Below, one piece after another: positions 53,109-62,373 of a stretch of 64,000 nucleotides of DNA. The stretch is taken from positions 62,001 through 126,000 of the forward strand of contig CAVUTD010000004.1 of the NCBI GenBank assembly GCA_963744345.1, written 5' to 3'. Position 1 is the first letter of the stretch, and each line of letters opens with the position of its first letter. Under the pieces are notes generated by a model that had not been told where the DNA came from, ran no database searches, and saw nothing but the letters and a program-made list of their open reading frames with translations. A program made the translations under genes and the position numbers. This stretch comes from DASTFP01 sp963744345. GTDB lineage: Bacteria; Verrucomicrobiota; Verrucomicrobiia; Chthoniobacterales; Terrimicrobiaceae.

Positions 53109-54803
53109 ATGTCGAAACCGCTCTCGATTGTTGTCTTTGTCCTCACTGGTCTCTTCTTTATCTTTTTCTTTGCGTGGCCGATCGGTGAGACATTGCGGGG
53201 CGCCTTCTTCACGGGACAGGGCCAATTTACAATGTCCTACGTGGCAGAGGTCTTTAGAAATCCAATTTATCTCGAAGGCCTCACCAATTCCTTTTTGCTC
53301 GCGATCGCGAGCACAATCTTCACGGTTGCCATCGCTCTCCCTCTGGCATTGCTGAGCGATCGCTTCATCTTTCCGGGAAAGGGGATTTTGTCGGCGCTCA
53401 TTCTTGTCCCAACGATTCTCCCACCCTTCGTCGGAGCGATCGGAATCAAACAGATCCTAGGACAAACCGGCGCTCTTAATGCTCTGCTGCAGAATCTTGG
53501 CCTAGTGAACGCTGATCCAGGAATCGACTGGCTGGGACACGGGCGATTCTGGGGTGTCGCCGCCATGAACACTCTTCATCTTTATCCGATTCTTTATCTG
53601 AATATCGTCGCAGCGCTGGCCAATCTGGATCCTGCCATGGAAGAAGCCGCCGAAAACCTCGGTTGCACCGGCTTTCGGAAATTTCGCAAAATCACGCTTC
53701 CGCTGATCATGCCGGGACTTTTCGCCGGTGGAACGATCGTCTTTATTTGGGCGTTCACCGAGTTGGGTGTGCCGTTGATCTTTGAATTCACTCGTGTGAC
53801 CTCAGTGCAGATTTTTTTTGGGATCAATGACATCGGAGGCAATCCCTTCCCCTTCGCGCTTGTCGCGGTGATGCTCGCAGCGTCAGTTTTTCTTTACACA
53901 GCGAGCAAATTTCTCTTCGGCCGGGACAGTCACGCGATGATTTCCAAGGCCACCAGCCAGGGCGGCCCGCGGAGGGCGGGTCCGGTGATCGGCGCGCTCT
54001 GCACCTTGGCTTTTTGCGCAGTAGTGGCTCTGGCCATGCTTCCGCATATCGGTGTCGTCCTCGTGTCATTTTCTCGAGACTGGTATGGCACCATTTTGCC
54101 GACCGGCTGGACTCTTGATCATTTTCAGGAAGCACTCGGCCATAGCCTTACTCTCTCTTCAATCCAGAACAGTTTGAAGTACGCCAGCCTCGCCACACTT
54201 TTGGATGTCGTTCTAGGCATCGCGGTCGCCTATGTGGTGGTGCGCACGAAACTTCCTGGGCGAGATCTCCTCGATGCCATGGCCATGCTTCCGCTGACGG
54301 TGCCTGGCATTGTTCTTGCATTCGGTTATTTGGCGATGACACAGGAGGGAAAGCTGCTTGGCGCACTTAACCCGATAAAGGATCCGCTGATTATCCTCGT
54401 GATCGCCTACAGTGTTCGCCGGCTTCCCTATGTCGTCCGCTCCGCGGCGGCAGGGTTTCAGCAGACGAGCGTAACCCTGGAGGAAGCAGCCCAAAATCTG
54501 GGGTGCCCGCCCGTGAGAACGCTGATGAGGGTCACAATCCCCCTCATCCTGGCGAATATCGTCGTCGGAGCCCTGCTGGCGTTTTCCTTCGCTATGCTCG
54601 AGGTCAGCGATTCTCTCATTCTCGCCCAAAGGCAGCAGGACTACCCAATTACAAAAGCTATCTACGAACTCTATCAGTTGCTCGGGAACGGACGCTTTAT
54701 CGCAAGTGCGCTTGGTGTTTGGGCCATGTGCTTCCTTGGCATCACGATCATCGGAGCCAGCCTCATCCTCGGCAAAAAGCTCGGAGCGATTTTCCGCGTT
54801 TGA
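53109..54803 (+). CDS. ABC transporter permease, fused double domain (FbpB-like)
   Basis: A 564-aa inner-membrane protein with two tandem binding-protein-dependent transport domains of about 6 helices each. The EAA coupling loops are EEAAENLGCTGFRKFRKITLPLI near residue 180 and EEAAQNLGCPPVRTLMRVTIPLI near 460. A linker (HAMISKATSQGGPRRAG) separates the halves. Such fused permeases are standard in the ferric iron importer class. The start at 53109 gives the first helix; the gap to the binding protein is 16 bp. Confidence 0.9.
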   Translation: MSKPLSIVVFVLTGLFFIFFFAWPIGETLRGAFFTGQGQFTMSYVAEVFRNPIYLEGLTNSFLLAIASTIFTVAIALPLALLSDRFIFPGKGILSALILVPTILPPFVGAIGIKQILGQTGALNALLQNLGLVNADPGIDWLGHGRFWGVAAMNTLHLYPILYLNIVAALANLDPAMEEAAENLGCTGFRKFRKITLPLIMPGLFAGGTIVFIWAFTELGVPLIFEFTRVTSVQIFFGINDIGGNPFPFALVAVMLAASVFLYTASKFLFGRDSHAMISKATSQGGPRRAGPVIGALCTLAFCAVVALAMLPHIGVVLVSFSRDWYGTILPTGWTLDHFQEALGHSLTLSSIQNSLKYASLATLLDVVLGIAVAYVVVRTKLPGRDLLDAMAMLPLTVPGIVLAFGYLAMTQEGKLLGALNPIKDPLIILVIAYSVRRLPYVVRSAAAGFQQTSVTLEEAAQNLGCPPVRTLMRVTIPLILANIVVGALLAFSFAMLEVSDSLILAQRQQDYPITKAIYELYQLLGNGRFIASALGVWAMCFLGITIIGASLILGKKLGAIFRV

Positions 54804-54932
54804 ACGGCCGGTGACCGACTTCGTCATCAAAATCTGCAACGATTTGGAGGGTCTCACAGCGGTCACTCATGCTGGGACGCTCTACCTCGCAGAGAGGAAC
54901 ATCTCTTCCACAGCAATGTTTTCGCCGATTGA

Positions 54933-56789
54933 TCATCGATGCCAGTGGCAGCGTTTCGGCTCGGCTGTCAGCTTGCTCCTGATTCCGCGCAGGTTCCGGA
55001 TAAGAATACGTCGCACGTCAGCGACGGTATTCGGATGCAGATGGGCTTCGTGGCCGGTCGGCACGAACAGCTCAGATTCAGCTCCCGCGAGGTGAGAGCT
55101 CCAATAGCCGACGATCCCGTCGGTGCTTTCAACGCCATCACCTCTCCCCCGATCTCCGATGATGGAGTTAAACTTCAATCGCGCAGCAAAAGGGGCATCC
55201 TCCAAAGCTTGGAAAAGCGGCGCTTTGGGAGAGAGCGAACTGATTCCAGTCATCGCCCGCGCTGTGAAGAAGTCGCCTTGCAAGATATCTCCCAAGGCAT
55301 CGAGCATCCGGGCTTGAAACCGAAGAACGTCTTGTGGCAAGCGGACAAGGCGCTGCCCGATACTTCCGAATGTCGAATCAACCAACCGCGTGCCACGATG
55401 CGGAGTCGCGATAAAGATCGTTCTGTCAACTCCGGGGACCGGATGCCAAAAGAGCAACCTGCGAAGTGCTGCTCGGTCTTCGGAATCGATGGGAGCTCGA
55501 TCGAAGGGAACCGTCGCGATCGCGTCCCAGAATCGAGTGCCAATGTTCGTCGAGAGAATTCGAGCAATGACACCTCCCATGCTGTAGCCCACAAGAACGA
55601 GGTGCCGGGAGGCGACTGACGTACCGCGCGGATCGAAGGTCTTTCGAATGGTCGAGATATCGTCGTGAATCGAAGCCGCAGATTCCGTGATGGGCATCCC
55701 TGTCGGGTAATACACATACCAGAACTGGTAATATCTGCGGATCATTGAGTCAGCCATCAGTTTGGTCGCGATGCTCCGCCACACGAGAGGCGACGATGTC
55801 AAGCCGTGGATCAGGACTACCGGGATGCGATTAGGATCAAAAGGTTCGGTCAGATAGAGCCCGGCATCCTTTTTTCGCTTTTCGATATTCATCACTCCAC
55901 TGATGCCCATGAGAAGATCGTTGATGCCGCGGAAGGATAAGGCGAACGGAGCGGTAAAATCTCCGCGGAGAGGAATCTTTCCATCGTCGATGGCGATCTC
56001 ACTCCGGCAGCTCAAATCAAGAAGATCGATGCTCGCCCGAGAAGCATTTGGACGAGACTGGAATTTTGCGACAGCTGCAAAGGGTGCATAAACCCCTCGA
56101 TCTGGCGGCTGATAGTACATTTCCTCTTCTCTCCCAGCAGTTCGTTCCCGAGCGCCAACTAGTGCAACCCCCAAGCCTTCGCTAATGATGCGCTGAGAAA
56201 TACCCCTTACGCCCACATGAGCAGCCGGGATGAATGTATCGAAATAGCCGGCACGATAAGGCGGATGCGCCATGTACTTTGTGGAAACAACAACTCGCCC
56301 GAAGGGAGTCCAAAAGTCCTGATCCGAGAACCCGCGGGCAAGCTCCTCTGCGCTAAGCGAAACGAAACGACCAAGCGCCGCATTGTAGACTGCGACCGCC
56401 TGACGCGTAATCTCAACCGAAAGCCACTGCGACGTAGGAATACCCGAGGCCTGGAGACTGCGATAAGCAAGTTGCAGCGCGGCCAATGCGAAACCTTTGA
56501 CATTTGTCGAGCCCCTTGGACGCATATCTAAGACCGCTTGCGCTGCGAGGGTCAAACGATCCGAATCGTCTCCTGCCCACTGCCTCAGCGTTTTTGCTGC
56601 CTCTTCCAAACTGTGCGTTCTTGGTGCGACACCGGAGCGCTTCTCCATTCGCCAGGCTTGCCGAACGCTCTGCGTCGTGCGGGAGCGATCGAGAATGTCC
56701 CGAGAGTGTATCCGGGTGACGATGGTGCCCCCGCAGGCTGTCAGGCTCAGAACGCACAGACCGACTACTGTGAACTGGCGAAAAGACAT
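54933..56789 (-). CDS. Lipoprotein alpha/beta hydrolase
   Basis: A 618-aa lipoprotein with signal peptide ending in lipobox LTAC. Residues about 20-290 are an uncharacterised domain. The hydrolase domain starts at IPVVLIHGLTSSPLVWRSIA near 315, with the oxyanion HGL, and the nucleophile Ser in LVGYSMGGVIARIL near 385. The catalytic His is probably in HLHPNTVADV near the C-terminus. It may cleave lipids or esters at the outer membrane. Start 56789 was chosen for the signal peptide. Confidence 0.85.
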   Translation of the reverse strand: MSFRQFTVVGLCVLSLTACGGTIVTRIHSRDILDRSRTTQSVRQAWRMEKRSGVAPRTHSLEEAAKTLRQWAGDDSDRLTLAAQAVLDMRPRGSTNVKGFALAALQLAYRSLQASGIPTSQWLSVEITRQAVAVYNAALGRFVSLSAEELARGFSDQDFWTPFGRVVVSTKYMAHPPYRAGYFDTFIPAAHVGVRGISQRIISEGLGVALVGARERTAGREEEMYYQPPDRGVYAPFAAVAKFQSRPNASRASIDLLDLSCRSEIAIDDGKIPLRGDFTAPFALSFRGINDLLMGISGVMNIEKRKKDAGLYLTEPFDPNRIPVVLIHGLTSSPLVWRSIATKLMADSMIRRYYQFWYVYYPTGMPITESAASIHDDISTIRKTFDPRGTSVASRHLVLVGYSMGGVIARILSTNIGTRFWDAIATVPFDRAPIDSEDRAALRRLLFWHPVPGVDRTIFIATPHRGTRLVDSTFGSIGQRLVRLPQDVLRFQARMLDALGDILQGDFFTARAMTGISSLSPKAPLFQALEDAPFAARLKFNSIIGDRGRGDGVESTDGIVGYWSSHLAGAESELFVPTGHEAHLHPNTVADVRRILIRNLRGIRSKLTAEPKRCHWHR

Positions 56790-56994
56790 GGAAACGGCCC
56801 GCCTGAGGCAAGGTCCCTGCAAAGTCAAGTCGAACTGCCGTCCGACGCAATTATCACATGCCGATCGATGCCCGAAATGGAATCTTTGGCAGCTCGCCTT
56901 CCGATTTCATCTTGCTTGGAAACCTGTACGCATCCAGTTTCCCACGCGTCGTCGCAAGGTTGTTGGCGGCACGCATGCTATCCTATTCTCAAAG
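56790..56994. promoter_or_regulatory. Divergent intergenic region
   Basis: About 205 bp separate the minus-strand hydrolase from the plus-strand transpeptidase-like gene. The promoters of both must lie here. No convincing motif was identified. A frame of the plus-strand gene is open through this gap but has no protein character. Confidence 0.35.
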
Positions 56995-57747
56995 GTGAAC
57001 AAGAACAGAGCACTCCAAGCCCTTTCCATGCTGCTAGTGAGTGGCCAACTCCTGGCGCTCGATTCCTCGATTACTCAACTTGCTGTTTCGGTAGCCCCCA
57101 GCTGGGATTCACCTTCCGGAAGGCTTCAGCTGTTTGAACGGGAGACCAAAGGCTGGCGCGCAGTGTCACCCGCCCTGCGCGTTCTCTACGGGAAGCACGG
57201 CCTTGCTTGGGGACGAGGAGTTCTCGGAATGCATGAGTCTGGACCTCAAAAAACCGAGCGCGATAAGCGCGCACCGGCAGGCGTTTTCAAGATAGGGACG
57301 ATCTACACCTACGATCCAGCTTTACCTGCTGGAGCTCGGTACCCCTTTCATACGATCACAGAAGCGGACGCTTGGATCGACGACCCCACCCTGCCGCAAT
57401 ACAATCGCCACGTCGTGGTCGATCCCCAAAATCCGCCGCCATGGTTCGAGAAGCAAAAGATGCGCTTGAACGATCCGCCACACCGCTGGCTGATCGAAAT
57501 CCGACACAATTCCGACCCTCCTGCGCCAAACGCCGGCAGCGCGATATTTTTCCATATCCAACGCGGCGTCAATCACCCGTCCAGTGGGTGCACCGTCATG
57601 CCTGAAGGCACTATTCTCAAAATTATTCGCTGGTTACACAAAGAGAAAAATCCGCATTATGTCCTTCTTCCCAAGGATGAATACCGGAAGCGTTGGAAGA
57701 ATTGGGGACTTCCCTCACCAGAGGAAGCGGTCGAACTCCTCGACTAA
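56995..57747 (+). CDS. L,D-transpeptidase-like (YkuD fold) secreted protein
   Basis: A 250-aa secreted protein beginning at a GTG with a hydrophobic N-terminus (ALSMLLVSGQLLALDSS). The YkuD-like catalytic core shows GVLGMHESGPQKTERDKRAPAGVFKIG near residue 80 and FFHIQRGVNHPSSGCTVM near 185, with the catalytic Cys in SSGC. It would cross-link or modify peptidoglycan, or act as a related amidase. An internal ATG at 57028 is an alternative start. Confidence 0.82.
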   Translation: MNKNRALQALSMLLVSGQLLALDSSITQLAVSVAPSWDSPSGRLQLFERETKGWRAVSPALRVLYGKHGLAWGRGVLGMHESGPQKTERDKRAPAGVFKIGTIYTYDPALPAGARYPFHTITEADAWIDDPTLPQYNRHVVVDPQNPPPWFEKQKMRLNDPPHRWLIEIRHNSDPPAPNAGSAIFFHIQRGVNHPSSGCTVMPEGTILKIIRWLHKEKNPHYVLLPKDEYRKRWKNWGLPSPEEAVELLD

Positions 57748-57968
57748 GAACCTCTAGTTTCCACATCGGCCACGCTTACTGCGCGCCTGGATCTGACCTT
57801 CCAGAGCATCGGTACCTATCGGATTGCGTTTTTACCTCCGTGTTTTGGGCAACTCCAGTCTAAAAACCTGCGGCCTAAAGCTCTCCTCAAAGCGAATTTG
57901 AGCCGCTTACATGCATTGCTTGCCGAATGCCGTCTGAAGCTATTGAATGCGACAATCCCATTTCGCTC

Positions 57969-58649
57969 ATGAAGCTTTCCTACTTCGGTCACGCGTGCTT
58001 CTGCGTGGAGATCGGACGCAATACCCTCCTCTTCGACCCTTTCATCACACCAAATCAGCTCGCCAGGCACATTAAGCTCGATCAAATCACCGCAGACTAC
58101 ATCCTGATATCGCACGGGCACTCCGACCATATCGCTGACACAATCGAAATCGCCAAACGCACGAAAGCCACAGTTATCTCTAATTATGAGATCGTCGTGT
58201 GGCTGGAAAAACAGGGGATCGAAAAGGCGCATCCGATGAACCATGGCGGAGCGTTCAAGTTTGATTTCGGCCGGGTAAAATACGTCAATGCCGTCCATTC
58301 GAGTCAGCTTCCGGACGGCAGCTACGGGGGAAATCCAGGCGGCTTTGTTGTGGAGAGCGGAGACGAGGCCTTCTATTACTCCGGAGACACTGCCTTGACG
58401 TGGGACATGCAATTTATCGCGGGGGAATTTAAGCTGCGCTTCGCTGTATTGCCCATTGGAGACAATTTCACAATGGGAGCGCGCGACGCCGCAAGAGCCG
58501 CTGGCCTGCTAAAGTGTGACCAAGTTGTCGGAGTCCACTTTGACACCTATCCGCCAATTAGAATCGATCACTCTGAAGCGGAAGCGGTCTTTGCGCGAGC
58601 GGGTGTGAAGCTGCACCTTCTCGGCATCGGAGACTCGAAGGAACTGTGA
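57969..58649 (+). CDS. Metal-dependent hydrolase (UPF0173, UlaG-like)
   Basis: A 226-aa metallo-beta-lactamase fold. ISHGHSDHIADTIEIAKR near residue 53 supplies the HxHxDH metal ligands, YYSGDTAL near 137 the bridging Asp, and VVGVHFDTYPPI near 190 the final His. It is close in length and motifs to the UPF0173 family, whose physiological substrate is unknown. ATG 57969 starts the first strand; a longer frame to 57927 has no similarity. Confidence 0.9.
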   Translation: MKLSYFGHACFCVEIGRNTLLFDPFITPNQLARHIKLDQITADYILISHGHSDHIADTIEIAKRTKATVISNYEIVVWLEKQGIEKAHPMNHGGAFKFDFGRVKYVNAVHSSQLPDGSYGGNPGGFVVESGDEAFYYSGDTALTWDMQFIAGEFKLRFAVLPIGDNFTMGARDAARAAGLLKCDQVVGVHFDTYPPIRIDHSEAEAVFARAGVKLHLLGIGDSKEL

Positions 58650-58691
58650 GATTTCTTTGCAACACAACCAAAGAGTTGTAGGTTGCTCTTA

Positions 58692-58925
58692 ATGAACCTT
58701 CCAATCGCCCTCGGTATGCCCGGATGGCCGGAAATCATCTTTATTCTCGTGATCGTGGTGCTGCTCTTCGGCGCGAAAAAGCTTCCCGAACTGGCTCGTG
58801 GAATTGGGCAGAGTTTGGGAGAGTTTAAGAAGGCTCGTGACGAGTTTGAGCGTGAGGTGCACAAGTCTCAGGCCGACCTCGAAATCAAGGAGCCAGCCGA
58901 AAAGAAACCGCACCAGCCTTCATAA
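58692..58925 (+). CDS. tatA: Twin-arginine translocase subunit TatA/TatE
   Basis: A 77-aa single-span membrane protein. The helix PGWPEIIFILVIVVLLFGAKKLPEL is followed by the FGAKKLPELARGIGQSLGEFKKA amphipathic helix with the invariant Phe-Gly. It forms the protein-conducting part of the Tat system; tatBC are not in the window. ATG 58692 is preferred over a TTG at 58683. Confidence 0.94.
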   Translation: MNLPIALGMPGWPEIIFILVIVVLLFGAKKLPELARGIGQSLGEFKKARDEFEREVHKSQADLEIKEPAEKKPHQPS

Positions 58926-58947
58926 ATTTCCGGCAGGCCTCCGCTTC

Positions 58948-59839
58948 ATGCGCAAGGTAGCCTGCTGGTTTCTTGGCCTTTCTCTTTGCGCTTCACTCCT
59001 TGGCCAGGAGATTACCGTCGCTTCATACAACGTCGAAAGCTACCTCGAGGTTGGCCGGCGACGGGATGCCGTCGGCCCCGCTCCAAAGCCGGAGCGAGAA
59101 ATCGCCGCAGTCGTCAAAGTACTCCGGGAAATTCAGCCCGATATCATCGGCCTCATCGAGGTAGGTAGCGTGTCCATGCTCGATGATCTCCAGCAGCGGT
59201 TGAAGAACGCCGGGCTGGACTATTCGCATCGTGAATGGGTTCAGGGAGCCGACGAACAACGCCACATCTGCTTACTGAGCAAGTTTCCGATCGTTGAACG
59301 GAATTCGCGCGCTGACGTTCGTTTCGAGCTCGACGGCAAAATCCTGAAAATGAATCGTGGCATCCTTGACGTGACGGTGCAGGTAGATGCCGCTTACCGC
59401 CTGCGGCTGGTTGGAGCTCACCTGAAATCGCGACGTGCCGTGCCTGAATACGACCAGGCTCGCATGCGCGCCAGGGAGGCATGGTCGTTGCGCCAACACA
59501 TTGACAAGATCCTGGAAACTGACCCCCAAACCAACCTGCTTTTGTTCGGCGACCTCAACGATGCGAAAAATCAATATCCGATCCGTGAGATCATCGGCTG
59601 GAAAGGCCTCCCAAATTACATGATGGACGTTTGGTTGCGTGATAGCCGTGGAGAGCATTGGACCTACTATTGGAAGGATGCCGATGAGGTACTCTCGCCT
59701 TGACTATTTCCTCGTCAGCCCAGGATTGGTCAAAGAAGTCGTTCTTGAGAAATGCGGAATAAGTGATTCACCGTTTTGGAACGAAGCCAGTGACCACCGG
59801 GCAATCTACGCCGTTATTTCCGCGAAAGAAAAAACATGA
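58948..59839 (+). pseudogene. Secreted endonuclease/exonuclease/phosphatase family protein, single frameshift
   Basis: Residues 1-20 form a signal peptide (VACWFLGLSLCASLLGQ). The EEP fold follows: ITVASYNVESYL, a Glu in IIGLIEVGSV, GAHLKSRRAVPEY and LLFGDLNDAKN with catalytic Asp and Asn. The frame ends at 59703, but the last part (YSRLDYFLVSPG, then EASDHRAIYAVIS with the terminal His) continues in another frame to 59839. Deleting one G at 59688-59689 joins them into a 296-aa protein. The fully conserved sequence on both sides argues for a consensus error or a very recent mutation. Confidence 0.83.
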
Positions 59840-60891
59840 GGAGGCTCGTCCTCTGCGTTTTCATTCTCCTTATCTCTCCGCGCCTGAATGCCGGAGTCGC
59901 TGAGGAGTGGGCATATATCCTCTCGCTCGACTCCGGGCCCAAAAAAAAACCGACGACGCACGATGAAGTCGCGCTGCTCGCAAAAAACCATCTCCTTCTC
60001 CAGAGGAAGGCCCTCGAGGGATTTCTCGCCAAGTATCCAAAGGATGCGCGTGCCTTTGATGCCAAGCTCAAGCTGGCTAGAATCCTAGCCGCTGAAGGAA
60101 AGATTGCCAACGACCAAAGGGAAGTAAACGACGCGCTTGTGCTGCTTGGAGAGCTCGAAAAGACACCTGAAATTCCTCGTGAGAGGCTGGCCGACGTAGG
60201 TTTCGCGCGGGCTTCGCTCTTGATGCAAAGCCAAACCGGCGGTAGCGCGCAGGTTCGCGAATCCATCATCTCGTGCGCGCAAAACTTCTGCGCGAAGTAT
60301 TCGGGGGATCGCCGCGGGCCACGCTTGCTTGTGGAGGCTGCCTCGATTTGTGACGAGGTTCCTGACCAGAAACGAAGTCTGCTCCAGGAAGCGCTGCGCT
60401 TGACCGATGAGCAACCGCTCAGGCGCCGAATCGCGGATGATCTCCGACGGCTGGATCTCCTCGGCAAACCCTTGAACTTTAAGATGACTCCCTTGAGTGG
60501 CGGTAAAGTCGATCTCGCCACGCTTCGGGGCTACGTCGTCGTGGTGATTTTCTGGTCGGCGGACTCTCCCCACAGCCTGCTTTGGCTGCGAGATTTTCGG
60601 ACCTCTTGGGAGACACTTCCTAAAGATCGACTGCGCGTCGTCACCGTGAGTCTCGATCAAAGCCAAAAGGTTCTGCAAAGCCGACTCCGGGAGCTTCGCG
60701 CCAATTGGCCAACGCACTTCGACGGCTTAGGGTGGCGCAGCCCAATCGCACGCTCCTTCGGCATTAACGCTCTGCCTACTGTCTGGATTTTGGACACAAA
60801 AGGAATTCTCAGAACAATTAATGGCCGGTCCAATTACGAAACTTGGATCCGCCAGCTTCTCCAGGAAGAAGCCGTTCGCTCCCAGAGATAG
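59836..60891 (+). CDS. Secreted thioredoxin-fold protein lacking the CxxC
   Basis: A 351-aa protein with signal peptide (LVLCVFILLISPRLNA). Residues 20-205 are helical (TPR-like pairs, LEGFLAKYPKDARAFDAKLKLARIL). Residues 210-345 form a TlpA/AhpC-type thioredoxin fold: LNFKMTPLSGGKVDLATLRGYVVVVIFWSADSPHSLLWL, with the usual WCxPC replaced by WSADSPH, and GINALPTVWILDTKG near 310 with the cis-Pro. It cannot do disulfide chemistry of the normal type. Its ATG overlaps the end of the preceding gene by 4 bp. Confidence 0.83.
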   Translation: MRRLVLCVFILLISPRLNAGVAEEWAYILSLDSGPKKKPTTHDEVALLAKNHLLLQRKALEGFLAKYPKDARAFDAKLKLARILAAEGKIANDQREVNDALVLLGELEKTPEIPRERLADVGFARASLLMQSQTGGSAQVRESIISCAQNFCAKYSGDRRGPRLLVEAASICDEVPDQKRSLLQEALRLTDEQPLRRRIADDLRRLDLLGKPLNFKMTPLSGGKVDLATLRGYVVVVIFWSADSPHSLLWLRDFRTSWETLPKDRLRVVTVSLDQSQKVLQSRLRELRANWPTHFDGLGWRSPIARSFGINALPTVWILDTKGILRTINGRSNYETWIRQLLQEEAVRSQR

Positions 60892-60975
60892 GCTTCGCCC
60901 TGCGTAGCGCCGGCTCTGCGTCCCTGAGAACCCTTTTGGCTGAAGGAATCATGACCCCGAGAGCATTAAATTCTT

Positions 60976-61200
60976 CGAAACGAGTTCATCTCGAGGACCA
61001 AGTCCGAGATCACGCCCTTTCGCAATAAATTGGGAGACAACTTTGTCCAGTTCCAGGAGATGCACCGACCGGCTTCCACCGCTGGAGACGAGGCGCACCA
61101 ACACCCGGGGTTCCTCCCTTGCCACCGCGCCATGATCCTGCAAGTGGAACGTGAGGTGCAGAAAATTGACCCCTTGGTAGCGCTGCCTTACTGGAACTGA
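60976..61200 (+). pseudogene. Tyrosinase fragment
   Basis: The plus strand reads RNKLGDNFVQFQEMHRPAS, HQHPGFLPCHRAMILQVERE and VQKIDPLVALPYWN, then a stop at 61200. This is the copper-A part of the tyrosinase common central domain (FLPWHR/PYW pattern with His ligands in EMH, HQHP and CHRAM). No copper-B region follows, and no start codon precedes it. It is therefore a truncated relic. Confidence 0.6.
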
Positions 61201-61245
61201 TCGGTTTGCCTCCCTCCGCGCTGCCCTTACTGCTGGACCTGCGTA

Positions 61246-61713
61246 AGATGAGGGCGCAGCGCACCGATATTTCGGGATAACCGAGATCATTCTGAGCGTC
61301 GCGTACCAGGATCAGGATGGTCGCTCGGGACTACTGGTGAACCTGGTCAGCAAGCCGGTATTGATCACCTTCTTCTACACTCGCTGTCAGAAAATTGAAA
61401 TGTTCGGCAGCCATTGGTCGATTGGTATCCCTCCACCAGCAACTCACCCAAGCCGGTCTCGAGAATAAGGTCCGCCTGCTGGCCTGCGGTTTGGCGAGAA
61501 CGCTCCGGCAGTTCAACTCGATGCCGGCACGCATGAGAGGCTCGTCGATGAATTGAGTGCCCCGGTCAATTACAACGCCGGCTGGGTGAACACACACGGT
61601 GTTGAACTGAGCCTGCTCGATTGCAAGGGGGATTAGTGAGGAAATATCATACTTTACTTTGGAACAACGACCAGGTGCTGGAGGACTTAAGGCAAGTTTT
61701 GCAACAGGAATAG
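61246..61713 (+). pseudogene. SCO1/SenC-like copper chaperone, multiple frameshifts
   Basis: In successive frames the plus strand reads DQDGRSGLLVNLVSKPVL and ITFFYTRCQK, then KLKCSAAIGRLVSLHQQLTQ and AGLENKVRLLA, then FGENAPAVQLDAGTHERL and VDELSAPVNYNAGWVNTHGV, and finally KYHTLLWNNDQVLEDLRQ before TAG at 61711-61713. These are consecutive parts of an SCO1/SenC thioredoxin-like domain with its two cysteines and a late conserved His (NTHG). At least three frame changes are needed, so it is a pseudogene or badly affected by indel errors. Together with the tyrosinase relic it suggests a lost copper-enzyme locus. Confidence 0.6.
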
Positions 61714-62091
61714 TTGGCTTGCTCGAAGAACAAGGGAACGTTCCAGCAAGGCGAAAGAACGATGTGAGGGAGTGGCTCTAGCAATTCCCGTGACCTTAGC
61801 CTCTACGACGACACCGTAGAGGAGCGCACCTAAAGTCTCGGTCGATGCCAACATTTTAGCGATTCTTAACGAGAACCGCTCTAGACGCTAGATGTGTTGA
61901 TATAAATTGTGTCAAAGAACCATCAGGCCTTCCTGGCAGGCCCAGCCCCTCCGCTCGACGAGCCTCGAACTCACGCGCCTGTCTGTGCTAGCGTGCTTTT
62001 GGGCTTGCCCTTTTTAATTAGCATCGTCATAGCTTAGAGAAGTTGCAGGTGCCTTAGTAAGCAGCAGAGGACCTCCTGGTATTTTGCGAAA
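61714..62091. other. No recognisable gene
   Basis: About 380 bp following the SCO1-like relic. Only short broken frames are present, consistent with further decayed sequence; nothing specific is recognised. Confidence 0.5.
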
Positions 62092-62349
62092 ATGATAAAG
62101 CGATTGCAGACCTGTTTTGCTTTGCTTCATGATCAAGACAAACTACGGTCGAAGAAACCCGGCTTCAAAGCTATTCTTTGTCAGTCATTCGCCGCCTTGG
62201 CGCTGCAACAGCCCAATCTTCCCGTCAATGGGACAACCTCTTTTGAGTTTGAACATTCCAAAACGCACCTGGAAGCCGGCCGGGTTGAGTTCCTTCTAAG
62301 CTACTCTGGGAACGAGCTCATCGGCGATCGCGTTTTCCTATTTGCCTAA
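62092..62349 (+). CDS. Hypothetical protein
   Basis: An 85-aa frame with ordinary composition (FKAILCQSFAALALQQPNLP, then EAGRVEFLLSYSGNELIGDR). No family recognised, no signal peptide. It ends 24 bp before the SGNH hydrolase gene and could be its small upstream partner, or a chance ORF in a decayed region. Confidence 0.35.
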   Translation: MIKRLQTCFALLHDQDKLRSKKPGFKAILCQSFAALALQQPNLPVNGTTSFEFEHSKTHLEAGRVEFLLSYSGNELIGDRVFLFA

Positions 62350-62373
62350 CCTTTCTTAACACGCTCCAAAATC

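Noticed and set aside
54213..54866. 217-codon minus-strand frame opposite the ABC permease
   Set aside because: Charged, repetitive and antisense to transmembrane segments; typical shadow.
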